Origin: Nageia nagi
Lineage: Eukaryota > Pinophyta
Direction of reading: 5' to 3'
DNA length: 64,000 bases
NCBI GenBank assembly: GCA_050084985.1
Contig: JBITNC010000001.1
Location: 214,706,001 to 214,770,000, forward strand
Shown: piece by piece, positions 35,291 through 47,083 of the stretch
How the letters are laid out: each line of letters begins with the position of its first letter
How positions within the stretch are numbered: position 1 is the first letter of the stretch
The notes under the pieces: model-generated
The model's database searches: none
The model's input: the letters and a program-made list of their open reading frames with translations, nothing else
What the model was told of the DNA's origin: nothing
Position numbers and translations under genes: made by a program

Positions 35291-38200
35291 AAATTGTAAA
35301 AATTACAAAGGTGAATTTGAAGCTAAAAAAAATTTTATATAGATTTTTTTGGTGAATTAAAAGAGTTTCATTGTAGTATAGTATTGTATGAAAGTAGTAT
35401 ACTACCATGCACTAGTATTTTTCTACTAGAATACCATGTGAAAAAAGTTTGCTACAACATGGCACCAGTTTGCTACAAGGTGATAACAATCTATTAAAGG
35501 GTGGTAGTAGTCTACTACCATGATGTGAATTCAGCTAAGAGACCAATAAAATGGACTCTAATCACATAATATAAATGTAATATAATGTAAGAAACCTATA
35601 AAATGATACTCTTCTCATTCCTAAATTTACACTTTTTCTTTAAGAGAAGACAATCCATCATATAGCAACCAAAAACCAAAGAAACCCTAAAATCATCTTT
35701 TTCTAAAAATAGCTAAAAATAAAAATGATTTCGATTGCACACCAAAATTTTTATGCACATACATATTAAAATAATCAACTTTAATTTAAAATATCAAAAC
35801 TCAACTTAATTTATAACAAAAGATATTAAAGTTCTAACATACAAAAAGCCTAAAAATCTTGAGAACATAAAGAAAAAGCTAATTTTGGGACATTATATGG
35901 AGTTAGGTCACTAAAATATGATTTTTGGAGGATATTATGTATTAAAATTAATTATATATATATAAAATATGCACATGAAGCCATGTTTTAAATTTAAGTA
36001 AAATAAATATCATAGTCAAAAGTTATGGCTCTAGTAATGTGCCTCATATTGGGCCAATAGTAGTATGCTACCGAGTGGTAGCAGTAGGTAGTAGAAAGCC
36101 ACTAGGTGGTAGTAGGATGCCATTGCATAGTATCAAGATGCCATTAGGTATATTAGGTGTATTCCTTTAAATAACACTCAAAAATTAGGGTAATTCTATT
36201 ATTTTTCATTTTCATTATTTCATTCTTTACTACCCAGGAGTTATGTATATAAGAGTACCTAGGGGGTATTATTGTTTTAGAATCTTCATGAGTTGTAAAA
36301 TTTTGTATTATTTTATTTTAAATCCCTCCTCTTCTCATTTATTTTCCTTAAATGTTGGGAATCATTTTTTTAGTAGTACTCAAGAATTATGTAAATAAGG
36401 ATACTGAAGAGTTATGTCAATAAGAGTTAGGTCAATTCTATTTTTTTTATTCTTTAGTGATCAAGAGTTGAGAGTGCCCAAGAGTCATGTCATATCTTTT
36501 AGTATACTCAAGAAGTCATGTATATAAAAGTTTCCTAGAATCATATTTATTTCCTTAGAATCTCTAGTAAATTATTAGCATAAATGTCAAAAGTTGTACA
36601 CATTTAGAGTTTGGCTTTTGAAGAATATCAATAGTGCCTAGGGATTTTGAAGGAGAATGTCATAATTTTTGGTAAAAATAAGTGGATATTGGAGCAAGCA
36701 ATGGTAGGTGTATACTTTTGAATAACAATAGTAGAGCCTAGCAATTTTGAAATATGACATCATAATTTTTGATAAACATAAATAGGTCTCAGCATAATTA
36801 GAATATTAATATAGCCTAAGGATTTTGAAGGATGATGTCACAAATTTTGATAAAAATAAGTGGGTCCTAGAGCAAGCAATGGTAGGTGTAAATTTTGAAG
36901 AATATCAGTAGAGCCTAATGATTATGGAGATGACATCATAAGTTTTGATAAAAATAAGCGAGTCTTAGTAGAATCAAAATATCAATAGAGCATAATGATT
37001 TTGGAAGATGACATCACATTTTTTAGTGAAAATCAATGGGTACTGAAAGAACTAGATCATCAATAGAGCTTAGAAGAAGAACATAGAGCCTACCAAGTAA
37101 GTGAAAGAGTAATACATGAGAAAGAACACTCAGGTCCACTTCATCTTAAGTGTTTAACCCCTAGGCCTTGTTAATGTGTTGACACTAACTCATTTCTACA
37201 TGCAATTCTTCTTGAACCAAGTGAATATAATGTCTATCAACCATCATTACTCTGATTACTAACATCCATAGTAGAGATCATAAATGATTATATAGAAGTA
37301 GATAATAGCTATAAAGTATAATACCAAATTGTACCAATCAATGTGCAATCAAATAACTACTTAATCAGCTACAATGCTATCTTCAACCAATGTTATATTT
37401 AGTTAGCTATAGGGTCAAAGAAGGAGCAGTAAATGACATATCAAAAGGATTATGGCTCTATGGACATGGTTGACTAGAAGTTATAAATTCCTAGATAGTT
37501 ATATTGATTAGTACTTATTCACTATATAATCTAGCATACTTATAGCATTTATGTAAATAGTGCTATTTTAGTTGTTTCATTTAATGCTAGTAGTAATGTA
37601 TATTAATGAAACCAAACCACCCAAGGAGGGGAAGAAGTTGTATAATAAGTTACCTTTTAGAAATAAAAAGGTTGGATATTTTAGCAAATTTGCCTTAATC
37701 TGTAAGAGCAATTCATATATGATAATACAAATAGATAATGCTTTCCCTATTGCAACAAAGTGACTATTATTGATTTTATGAATGTTATGTGTAGAATGTT
37801 TTCTTCAAGTTATGGCTATGTGTTATGATTACAAGATCCCCAAGTGTGAGATAGTTTGCTATTCTTAATCTTGGCTATGGATTTCTACTTATGTTGTAAT
37901 GATTGGGTTGTAAATTTTCTATTTTAGTTATTTATTTACTCATCTCTTTCTTGTAACTCTCCATCTTTTTATTCCTTTCCTATTACTTTTGACCTTAAAT
38001 ATAGATAAGAATTGACCTATAAACCAAAGATTGAGTAGAAAACCAACATAAGTATATTCCCACCACCTTATACTCTTTCAATGAACCTACCATTACAAGA
38101 AGTGGAGAACACAACTAGGCCAAGCCCTTGAGGTTATGTTATATCAATCAATAATACCATTTCTATTTTTGGTATGCCTAATGGGACATGAGCTAAATAT

Positions 38201-39652
38201 CATATTTAGTGGGTGTTGTTAGGCCTAATAGCCTTATCTAGTGGGTTATCAATTTGATCCTTCAAAATTATAAGGTTCTTGTAACCTTATTAGCAACTCT
38301 ATTATCAACTAGTCAACATTTTGAACCTTAGCACCTTTGAAATGTAGACTAACTAAAGTAGTACTAAAAATTCCCTTAGATAATGTAGATTTCAAGAGCT
38401 ATCACTTCCGCATATAAGGACTAGAAAAAAAATATCTTGGGTTTTGTCTCCTTTGATCCCTTTAGAGCATCCCCTTTGTTAATTGTATTTGACTCATTCC
38501 CAAAAATCCTTCACCTTTTGTACATTCTCCAAGTATGGCTCAACCAATAGATTTTCCTACCTAGAATAATAGTTATCCTTTGGTTGTAGTTGCTAATTAA
38601 TCACCTATAATTTAAGTAGATTTTAAATTTTTTACGTAAGTATGATGGATCTAAAAAGATTCCATATGAGCACTATCAAGATGTATATTTATTGGCTTCA
38701 AGCTTCGACATTATTAATGAAACTATGATGATAAGGTTACTTTTGACCTTAAATATAGATAGGAAACAACCTATAAACTAGAGATTGAGAAAAAAATAAC
38801 ATGAGTGCATCCCCACCAACTTTTTCTCTTTTAAATAACCTACCATTGTAAGAAATGGAGAATATGACTAGACCAAACCCTTGAGGTTACTCTATACTGA
38901 TCAATAGCAGGATATCATTGCATGGTAGTAGGATGCCACTGCATGGTAGTAGGTTACCACCGTGAGGTAGTAAGATGTTGTTGTATGGTATTAGGATGCC
39001 ACACATAGTAGAAAGATGCCACTAGGTTATATAAGTCTACTTCTATATGGTAGTAGCTTGCTACCATTTGAAGGTAGAATACCACCTTTTGAAGACAACA
39101 TGCTACTATTTGAAGGCATACTACTAATGTCTTTGAAACATGCTATTGTAAGGTATTTATATAGGGTGATTTAATCAACATATAAATAATAATTTGTAAT
39201 TTTAAAGTGAAATTAGATATTTATTATTTCAAAATATTAGTGATTTAGTAAAAAATTTATTTAAAATTTAAATTTGACTTGGTGACCTAAGTCAAAAAAT
39301 AATAATAATAAATTTTTTTAGCAATATGGGTATTGTTTTACCACAAAAAATTACCATTTTCTATTTTTGGAATTTCTAAAATTCACTTATTAGTGAATAT
39401 TAATAGCTAAAATGATCCTTGGTTAAGTTATGCAACTATGATAGGATCTAGCACCATTGATGAGATGAGTCACTATACTAGTAAATGTATCAACTTTCTT
39501 TTCCATCCTTTCCATTTTGCTAAAATGTCCATAAATTGCTCCATTTAATATTGTTGGTGACCCAAAAATATCTAAACACATTGCTAATATTTTAGATATA
39601 TTATAAAATATTTTCTAGATCTCACCAAGAGTGTAAGATAAATCAAACAATT
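35291..39652 (-). repeat. Repeat-rich gag/leader region of element C
   Basis: No clear gene except a possible gag N-terminus at about 39560-39430 (EQFMDILAK, then EKKVDTFTSIVTHLINGA in the next frame). Four repeat types occur: a 21-bp minisatellite GGTAGTAGGATGCCACTGCAT in decayed form at 35391-35520, 36050-36150 and 38900-39150; five to six units of about 85-105 bp at 36610-37075 (AGAGCCTAATGATTTTGAAG, then GATGACATCATAATTTTTGA); a 165-bp direct repeat at 37988-38155 and 38740-38905; and AT-rich filler. Whether this is all leader of C or contains another insertion is open. Confidence 0.55.
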
Positions 39653-39662
39653 GGGTTCACCA
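39653..39662 (-). other. Primer-binding site relic of element C (tRNA-Trp type)
   Basis: Minus-strand TGGTGAACCC three bases inside the LTR end, then diverging. It equals the first ten bases of the 18-nt site in element D. Confidence 0.6.
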
Positions 39663-39665
39663 AAA

Positions 39666-40296
39666 TGTATATCCAAAATAATACATAATTTGATAAATTG
39701 AAGAACTATTTATCTATAATATTTAATTAAATAATATATTAGAAATATGACATTAAAAAATAATAATAAATAATGTACCTTCATCCAATCACATAAACAT
39801 GGAACAACAAAAACCATTCATCATTCACCATAATGCATTCACATAGATGCACACCACCAATGACCTAGAGGTGCCATGCTATTGGCTGCATGCAATAAAT
39901 GATCAATGAAAGGAATAAAAATATATTAATAATCAAGTCAAAGGATTTAACATATCTATGTAGAGGTGGTGTTACAAAATACCATTATGGGTAGGATAGA
40001 GTGATCTTGCATGTGTTAATCTCTCTTGGTATTTTGGATGCCCTTGCATGATGATGTTATGTTTTCATTTGATGTGTCTTTATAGCAACATCCTTATCTT
40101 CTTTATTCTTGATATCATTACACATTACATAATTTGAGGTGTATTTGTTGATATTTGATACATTTTACCATATATAATGATCCATTACATTGATTGCATC
40201 ATCTTGAGTAAAATTTTAACCCTTTTTATAATAAATATAATTGAAGTGTAAAATGAATTATTTAATAAATGAATAATTAATTTTTAGGTGTTTACA
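39666..40296 (-). repeat. 5' LTR, probably of element C
   Basis: 631 bp, on the minus strand TGTAAACACCTAAAAATT to TTGGATATACA. A primer site follows on the inner side and no polypurine tract is on the outer side, which makes it a 5' LTR of a minus-strand element. Only one copy is in the window, as expected if the 3' LTR lies left of base 1. The adjoining CTTAG (40297-40301) would be its target duplication, which cannot be tested here. Confidence 0.7.
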
Positions 40297-40301
40297 CTTA
40301 G

Positions 40302-41399
40302 TATGTCTTGGATATCAGTAATAATTAGATATGTAACCTAAAATCTTGATGTGAAGCTAGCGTAAATGTATGACACATCTTGTACATATTGTACACTTAC
40401 TCCTCATCCTCATACATTTATCCCTCATGTATAGATGGATGAGATCTTTATATGTGTAAAAAACACAAAAAAAAATAACAAAAGAGTTCAAAATTCCATA
40501 TCTCATCTTTCACCATATAAGCAAAAGTGAGACTTGTAAAAAAAAAAGTGAAAAAAAATTACTTTCTTTTTTCAATAAATTAACCTTAAGAGAAGGCAAA
40601 AATGGATAATGTAAAAGAAATATTGGATCATTGATCTCATCCAATAAAATTCTTGCAACATTAATTAGTTTTCACACTATCAATAAAATTATTCCATAAT
40701 GTATTCCCCATGAAAGCTTCCCATATTGATAAGCTTTCTTGTGTTTTCTATACAATACTTTATCATGCATTTGTCTAGTCCAAGTCAAAATATATGACAA
40801 GGTAAAAGAAAGTTACCTCTTAAATAATTTATAATAAGACCTTAATAATAAAACATCTAGAACTTTTGATTCTACCTTCACAATATATATGATATCTCAC
40901 CAAATTGTTCACTCTTTGTTATCCTCACTTTACCTTAATCCTTGATCATCAATTTAAAATACATGGTTGAAATAAAGTCTTGAGTATAGGCAATATATGA
41001 TTTTAAATAAAAATATATACTTTACACAAATTTAATCAAGCATAGTTGCAAATTAATAATGTACATACATAGATCGATTCAAGTTTAGCACATGTTCTTT
41101 AGAAGTGTCAAGTTTTATTTTTACATAAAAATGAAATAACACTAAATAATCAAAGTATAAATAAATCATTTTATTCATGTATTATGAAATCATACATATC
41201 AAAAAGAAGAATTCCATTTTTCATACATCCATCCCCATTAGTATGATGTTAGCTAACCCTTTCATTACCAAAAAAAAAATTCCAAAGTCACATTCATTCG
41301 AGTTGTACTTGTTGTGTCAGTGGACCCTCTTTTGCACAAACTAAGGATCGATCATTTGCATATATTCTTCCTATCATTACTAATAGAAGATTAATCCTA
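40302..41399. other. AT-rich stretch without recognisable content
   Basis: No open frame above 60 codons and no repeat that I can define; simple A-runs near 40460-40560 and 41265. Confidence 0.5.
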
Positions 41400-43430
41400 T
41401 AATTATGAAGGACACATTCATATAGGTATATTCTCCTTTTCCATATTTACTTCATTTGTCACATACTACGATACCTAAATCTAGCTTCACACTTCATCTC
41501 CTTTACCTTATCCTTTATTTATTTCTTCCATGTCTCCTTCTTAGCCAATAAGGCCATTAGTTTCTTCCCATGAATACATGCATACAACCTTCTTCCTCTT
41601 TAACATATCATATTTATCCAACATATCCTCCTTCTCCACCTTCATCATAGCCAACTATTAGTGTAAGTAATCATTCTCCAACTCTACCCATAACTCTAAC
41701 CCCTTATCGGTATTTAAGAGAACATCATCTATACCCCCTCTCCCATCTCCTTGGGATCTCCCACTTGTTTCTCCATAGGCATGGACTCCCTTTACATAGT
41801 TAGGGATCAACAAATCCTCTATTTGCTCCATTATTTCTTACTCTAGTATCCACCTTACAATGCCTTCAACTTCTCTATACATACTTATTTCCTTCATTCC
41901 TACAAATATACCACTTCTATCATATCTATCCCCTCATATCATTCTCTTATACTATATAATCCATTAGTATACCATTTTTCCATCCCCATGATTCCATTCA
42001 ATAATTGCCCTCCTATGTCATCTAATTTCTCCCACATCCCTTCACTCCCTATTTCCATCCAAATTACTTGGGATCATTAAATATTTATAGATTTTATTTT
42101 TCTATGTGAGAAAAGGACACAACTTTATTCACCTATCACATGAAAATTGGATCCAACCTTGTTTCCCCATTTCCTTATCTAGGTCTAAGGTTGTTGAATA
42201 ACAATAAGAATTATAAGAACTAGAAAATTCTCTACACATGCATATGGAAGTCAACTACCAAATAGTCATTGAGTATCCTATCTTATAACTCCTATACATG
42301 TTCCACTTACACTTCCTTTACACTAAGGTGGAAGTAATCTTAAAATACTATTAAATGGGATTATCTATTCTTCACACTTTGGTGGAACTCAATTGCTAAA
42401 AACAATCATTGGATGACTTAATTTCTATTATTAAGAGCTCATTCTACACATTAATGGAATTCTTCACCTACAACCTATCACCCTCATCATTTTGTTCCTT
42501 CACACTTCATTTAAAATATTAATAATAGGGTCATTATTGCTTTTCAATTCATAATGAAATAATATTTTCAAGGAGTGGATCATTACCATTTACCTAATTA
42601 TTCCTCTATATATTAGTGATAAATTTCTCCCCCTAAGTAGCCCACACTTTTCAAAGTAATCATCTTTGCTAACATCAAACTTTTTACCCCAATCACATCT
42701 TATACCATTGGGTTTATTAAGCCTTATCATATAATCATTAAAATTTGATAATCCTTCTCATTACTAGTACATGCACTTGATATGAGATTTCTATATTTGT
42801 ACATTCCTCACTCCAATAATGTCTCATATCTACTCACTATTCATCTACCCACTTCATTTTATATATGTGTCATTATCATCATTATAGCCCTTTTCATTCA
42901 TCTCCCTCCCATTACATATATTTTTTGATCTCTCTACCTTGACCACATCATATATGTTTCCCTCCTACACATTTTATGGATCTCTCATGCTTTACCAAAT
43001 GACCTATAGATAACATCCTATATCATGTCATCCATACATTATTAGTTTGACATGCTTACATTGCATATGAAGATATTATTCAATGAAAACTTGCATCCTT
43101 CACCTTTACGATAATAATCATTTCAACTTTTACTTGATTTATGATCTCAATCATGATAACCATCTTTAGATTTATATTATTTTTCTTAGTTTACTTTATT
43201 GAACTTGGTGCCTCATGTTGTATACTCTATTCAACAACCCACCTTGTGTAGCTTGTGTGATACATTGGTCTAATGGCTTTATGGGTATTTTGAACCATCA
43301 ATTGTAGCTTGGGTGGTTTGGTAATATGACTTATAGTGTTATAACACTTACTCCTTTCAAATTGACTAGCATCACACACATTGATTTCTTCATCATATAT
43401 TTTTAATTTCTTATTTTTTTCCATCCCTCA
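41400..43430 (-). pseudogene. Antisense coding relic in element F, family unknown
   Basis: The minus strand is purine-rich and coding-like in pieces: GGIDDVLLNTDKGLELWVELENDYLH and MMKVEKEDMLDKYDMLKRKKVV (about 41750-41600), then CMYSWEETNGLIG; farther upstream HYWSEECTNIEISYQVHVLVMRRI near 42800 and the open reading 43424-43227 (65 residues, MEKNKKLKIYDEEINVCDAS). The first piece looks like a coiled coil. Stops separate the parts. The position, antisense and before the 3' LTR, parallels the PMD relic of element A, but I see no PMD signature here. Confidence 0.45.
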
Positions 43431-44479
43431 CACATCACATGATCTTCAGAGAACTAGATATGCCAAAAATTAGTGCTTCTAATTTTGATACTAGTTCTTC
43501 CTAGTCTAGCACTCTTTTGATAAATTAAGAGCTAGATATACTCTAAATGCTACCTAGATGGGCTTATCATAGGGAATCTTTATTGTTAATATCAATTTAA
43601 ATTTTCTTTTCATTCTTTCTTGTATGTGCAAATTCTTGATCATATAATTGTAACCATGCATCTCTATTTTATTCTTCATTTATTATCTATATATTCACAC
43701 ACATTCATCATATTTTTTATCCATTTCACCTTAATTGATTGAAATAACCCATAGCAAGCTCTAAATATTTCATCACTATTTCTATCCATTCTCATGGACT
43801 CATCTCTCTTCCATGGTCTTCCCCTCTACTTGCAGGAAGATATTCTTCATCATACCATTTATAGTTGACTAATTTAGTGTGTTTGTTCTACCTTAAGGAT
43901 AGATCTACACCAAAATATGGTGCATCTACAAGTTCTTCACATACCCCATTGATGGTAAATCTATTTCATCCATCAATTGAATAATGTTGAGCACCTTCAC
44001 CTCATCATCCACCTTATTTATTGACTAAATAGATATGGAGGATTATCCTTTACTATCCATGGAATTTTTGGGTCTTATGATTTCTCTATCATATGGTTCC
44101 TACTTCATTACACCCCCAAAAGAACATTCACCATTCCACTTTGGCATATACTTTATGGTAACATAACCTCCATTAGGAATAACATTTTCTTCCTAGCTGG
44201 TTAGAGATTAGGATCATTGATTTTTCTATCCATTTTTTAACCTTACCTATTATTTTACACTAATAATGCATAATGCCTTATTTAACATGCTAAGAAAACC
44301 TATTTTTGTGTTAGAGGACTTGACCTTAACCTCTTTCAATAGTGCTATAGATACAACTATATGATTTTAGTTTTGTTTACCATATCATTATTCACTTGGT
44401 GTTATAAATGGAATATATATGTTTTTTATCTTATTTATAAAAAACTCATGGTTAATATTTTCTTCTAATATCATACACA

Positions 44480-45230
44480 TGCATGGTTATTCCTATACCC
44501 ATAAAGGCAATCATTTAGGTTATGCCTACAACCTCAAAAAGGAAATCCTTATGGTTATGCTTAAATCCATAAAAAACAAACTTTATGGTTCTACATTCAC
44601 CCAAAAAGGTAATCATTTAAGTTATGCCTCCAACCTCATAAAGAAATCCTTACAATTATATTTACATCCATAAAAAGCAAACTTTACAATTATGCTTACA
44701 TCCATAAAAAAAACTTTATGGTTCTTCTTAACCCACAAAGGTAATCATTTAGGTTATGCCTACAAATTCATAAAGGAAATCCTCATGGTTATGTTACATT
44801 CAAAAATAACAAATATTATAGTTATGCCTTCACCCACAAAGGTAATCATTTAGGTTATGCCTACAACCTCATAAAGGTTATCCTTATGGTTATGATTACA
44901 TCCACAAAATGAAAATTTTACAATTTATCCTTCACCCAAATATGTAATCATTTATGTTATGCCTACAAAATCATAAGGGAAATCCTCATGGTTATGCTTA
45001 CATCCAAAAATAGTAAATTTTATGGTTCTACCTACACCCACAAAGGTAATCATTTAGGTTATGCCTATAACCTCACAAATAAAATCCTCATATTTATGAT
45101 TACATCCAAAAAAAAACAAACTTTACATTTCTTCCTTAATCCATAAAAGAAATCATTCGATTTATGCCTCCAACCTTAAAAGGATAATTTTAATATTATG
45201 CTTACAACCCTAAAAAAAAGACCACACAAA
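44480..45230. repeat. ~105-bp tandem array upstream of the F 3' LTR
   Basis: GGTAATCATTTAGGTTATGC followed by CTACAACCTCATAAAGGAAA recurs at about 44506, 44611, 44731, 44841, 44943, 45044 and 45147, that is seven units spaced 101-120 bp. Within each unit TTATGGTTMTGCTTACATCC and ACCCACAAAGG are conserved. The short reading 44419-44673 is only the array in translation. Confidence 0.88.
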
Positions 45231-46261
45231 AGATAATTACATACACACTATTTTATTTCCCTTAATTTATTTATCCCACACTTACCATGCAAAATTCCTT
45301 AGCTAAATTCTTATACTCTCATTCCATTCACTATATTTAGTTTTCTTAGTTTTCTCATATCAAATGGGGAATTTGGGAAACTTTTATTCCTCAACACTTC
45401 CACATCAATACAAAATATACCAACTAACCAAAAAATAAATGACTAGTGGCAAAACCTTTTTGTTAGTTTCTATACCTATGGTTTTATCCCACATACTTAT
45501 TATTCCCTACCATTTGCATATTTTTATGACACTCCATGATTTTTTATGATTAAGTTTTTCTATCTCTCTCATGGATGTCAAGCATGCTTCCTTGAGATAA
45601 CCATTAAAACTTTTTCATCCATTATTTTCTTAAAACAAACACACACACATACATAACACCAAAAAAAAAATATATATATATTATACTTTACATTGGACCA
45701 CCCTTCATGATTCATGAACTTCCATCCCTTATTCTTTTATATTATTCCTATTTCATTTTTTCAATCATATTTATTATCATCCTTATATGCCACCTCAATG
45801 TTTGAGGGGGAATACTTTACATATTCCTTTGAAAATGTATAATTTCAAAATCTTTGATCTTGGAAAGATTTATTTCTAATAATTTTTGCAAATTATTATC
45901 ATGAATCCTTTCTTATTGGGGAAAAATCATAATCATCCAACCAAATTTTGGATCATCTTGAGAGATTAGAGTCACATACTTGCTAGTGGAAATAATAATC
46001 CCATAATAATAGCATCCATTGAATAGTCTTTATCTACTTAAGAACCAAAATAAGCTCAAAATTATTATTAATTGCAAATTCAAAACAAACCATACCCTTT
46101 AAAAATTGGGGAAATTATGATTATCCATTATTATAATTAAGTTATGAGTTTCCCTTTCAAATACTACTTGCAAGAACTAGACACTTATGCTTAGTCAATT
46201 AATTCATTAGTAGTGTCTACTAGGTTTTCAACTTCTCACCACCTTTGTTGTTAGATAGTTT
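45231..46261. other. Spacer between array and polypurine tract of F
   Basis: AT- and pyrimidine-rich, with a CA-repeat into an A-run and (TA)n near 45640-45690. No gene. Confidence 0.5.
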
Positions 46262-46275
46262 AAAAAGGGTAAAAA

Positions 46276-46969
46276 TGTAGACACCTAATTTAGGCATATT
46301 TGTAAATTAGTTTCAATTCATGCTAATGATCCCACTTAGCTCTCAAGTCATGCTAATGGTACCACTGGCTCTCAGTCATCCATGGCTCACATGTTACTAA
46401 AGTCTTTATATCTACCTCCTAAAGTCAAGGTTAGCACTTCCCCATGTAGTAAAATTAAATTTCAAATATCATTTACTTCCATGTTAAAAAATGAATCAAA
46501 CTAAATAAAATATTCAAAATAAGATTCCAATCTAAGCCTATAAATAGGAAGCTCCTCATTTGAGAATGGGGTTAATACATGAGAGAGTATTATGAGGTTA
46601 TATATATTGAATGGACATCATGCTCTAGGAAAATAATTTTCCATCAAAAAAACATTCAATTAGATTAACTATCTCATGAGATTAGAGTAGGTAGTTTTCA
46701 TCAAAGAACTAGAATCCATGGAAGAGTTCTCTTGAAGGTATTATTGTTCATGTTGTTCCATACTTTCATGCTTATGTTCAATGTTAATTTATGGACTAAC
46801 CTAATAATGTGTATAAGTGTATTAGTGAATTTGATCTATAGGTTATACTCAAAGAACATGGAAGCTCCATAGGAAATCCATCCATTAAATCAAAGTTTAA
46901 ACATCATTTTGTATACTCATGTCAAGGAAATGAAAGTTTTAACATTGTATCTAAGAAGACATTATAACA
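46276..46969 (+). repeat. 3' LTR of element F
   Basis: Starts TGTAGACACCTAATTTAGG directly after the polypurine tract AAAAAGGGTAAAAA (46262-46275). It has a TATA box in CCTATAAATAGG near 46540. I place the end at ATTATAACA (46969) from the TG...CA rule; without a second copy this end is uncertain. The first 13 bases equal those of the A and B LTRs, the rest does not, so F is a relative and not the same family. Confidence 0.7.
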
Positions 46970-47083
46970 TTCAAATACATAATACCAAAGAGAAATAATT
47001 TTAATATGGTAAATAAGTACTTGAATTTATTTAGTATTTTAATCAATTATGCATTCTTGACACTCATATTCCCTTATTCACAA

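Larger units (their letters stand above)
33623..40296 (-). mobile_element. Element C, 5' part: LTR, leader, gag and protease
   Basis: Continuation of element C across the insertion of A. Protease lies at 33.8-34.0 kb, a gag zinc-knuckle relic at 34.3 kb, more gag-like sequence to about 35.3 kb, then about 4.3 kb of repeat-rich sequence, and a 5' LTR at 39666-40296 with a primer site. That the LTR belongs to the same element is inferred from strand, order and a gag-like N-terminal segment at about 39430-39560; a further insertion between 35.3 and 39.4 kb is possible. Confidence 0.65.
40297..46969 (+). mobile_element. Element F: 3' part of a plus-strand LTR element
   Basis: A polypurine tract and LTR start at 46262-46290 show a plus-strand element ending in a 3' LTR. 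Upstream lie a tandem array and an antisense coding relic, the same layout as the 3' part of element A (antisense ORF, repeats, polypurine tract, LTR). No sense gag or pol is readable in this stretch; they may lie beyond element C, outside the window. The left boundary is the edge of C. Confidence 0.55.

Noticed and set aside
40297-40301. CTTAG beside the C LTR equal to the CTTAG target duplication of B
   Set aside because: Five bases match easily by chance and the partner duplication of C is outside the window, so no shared target preference can be claimed.
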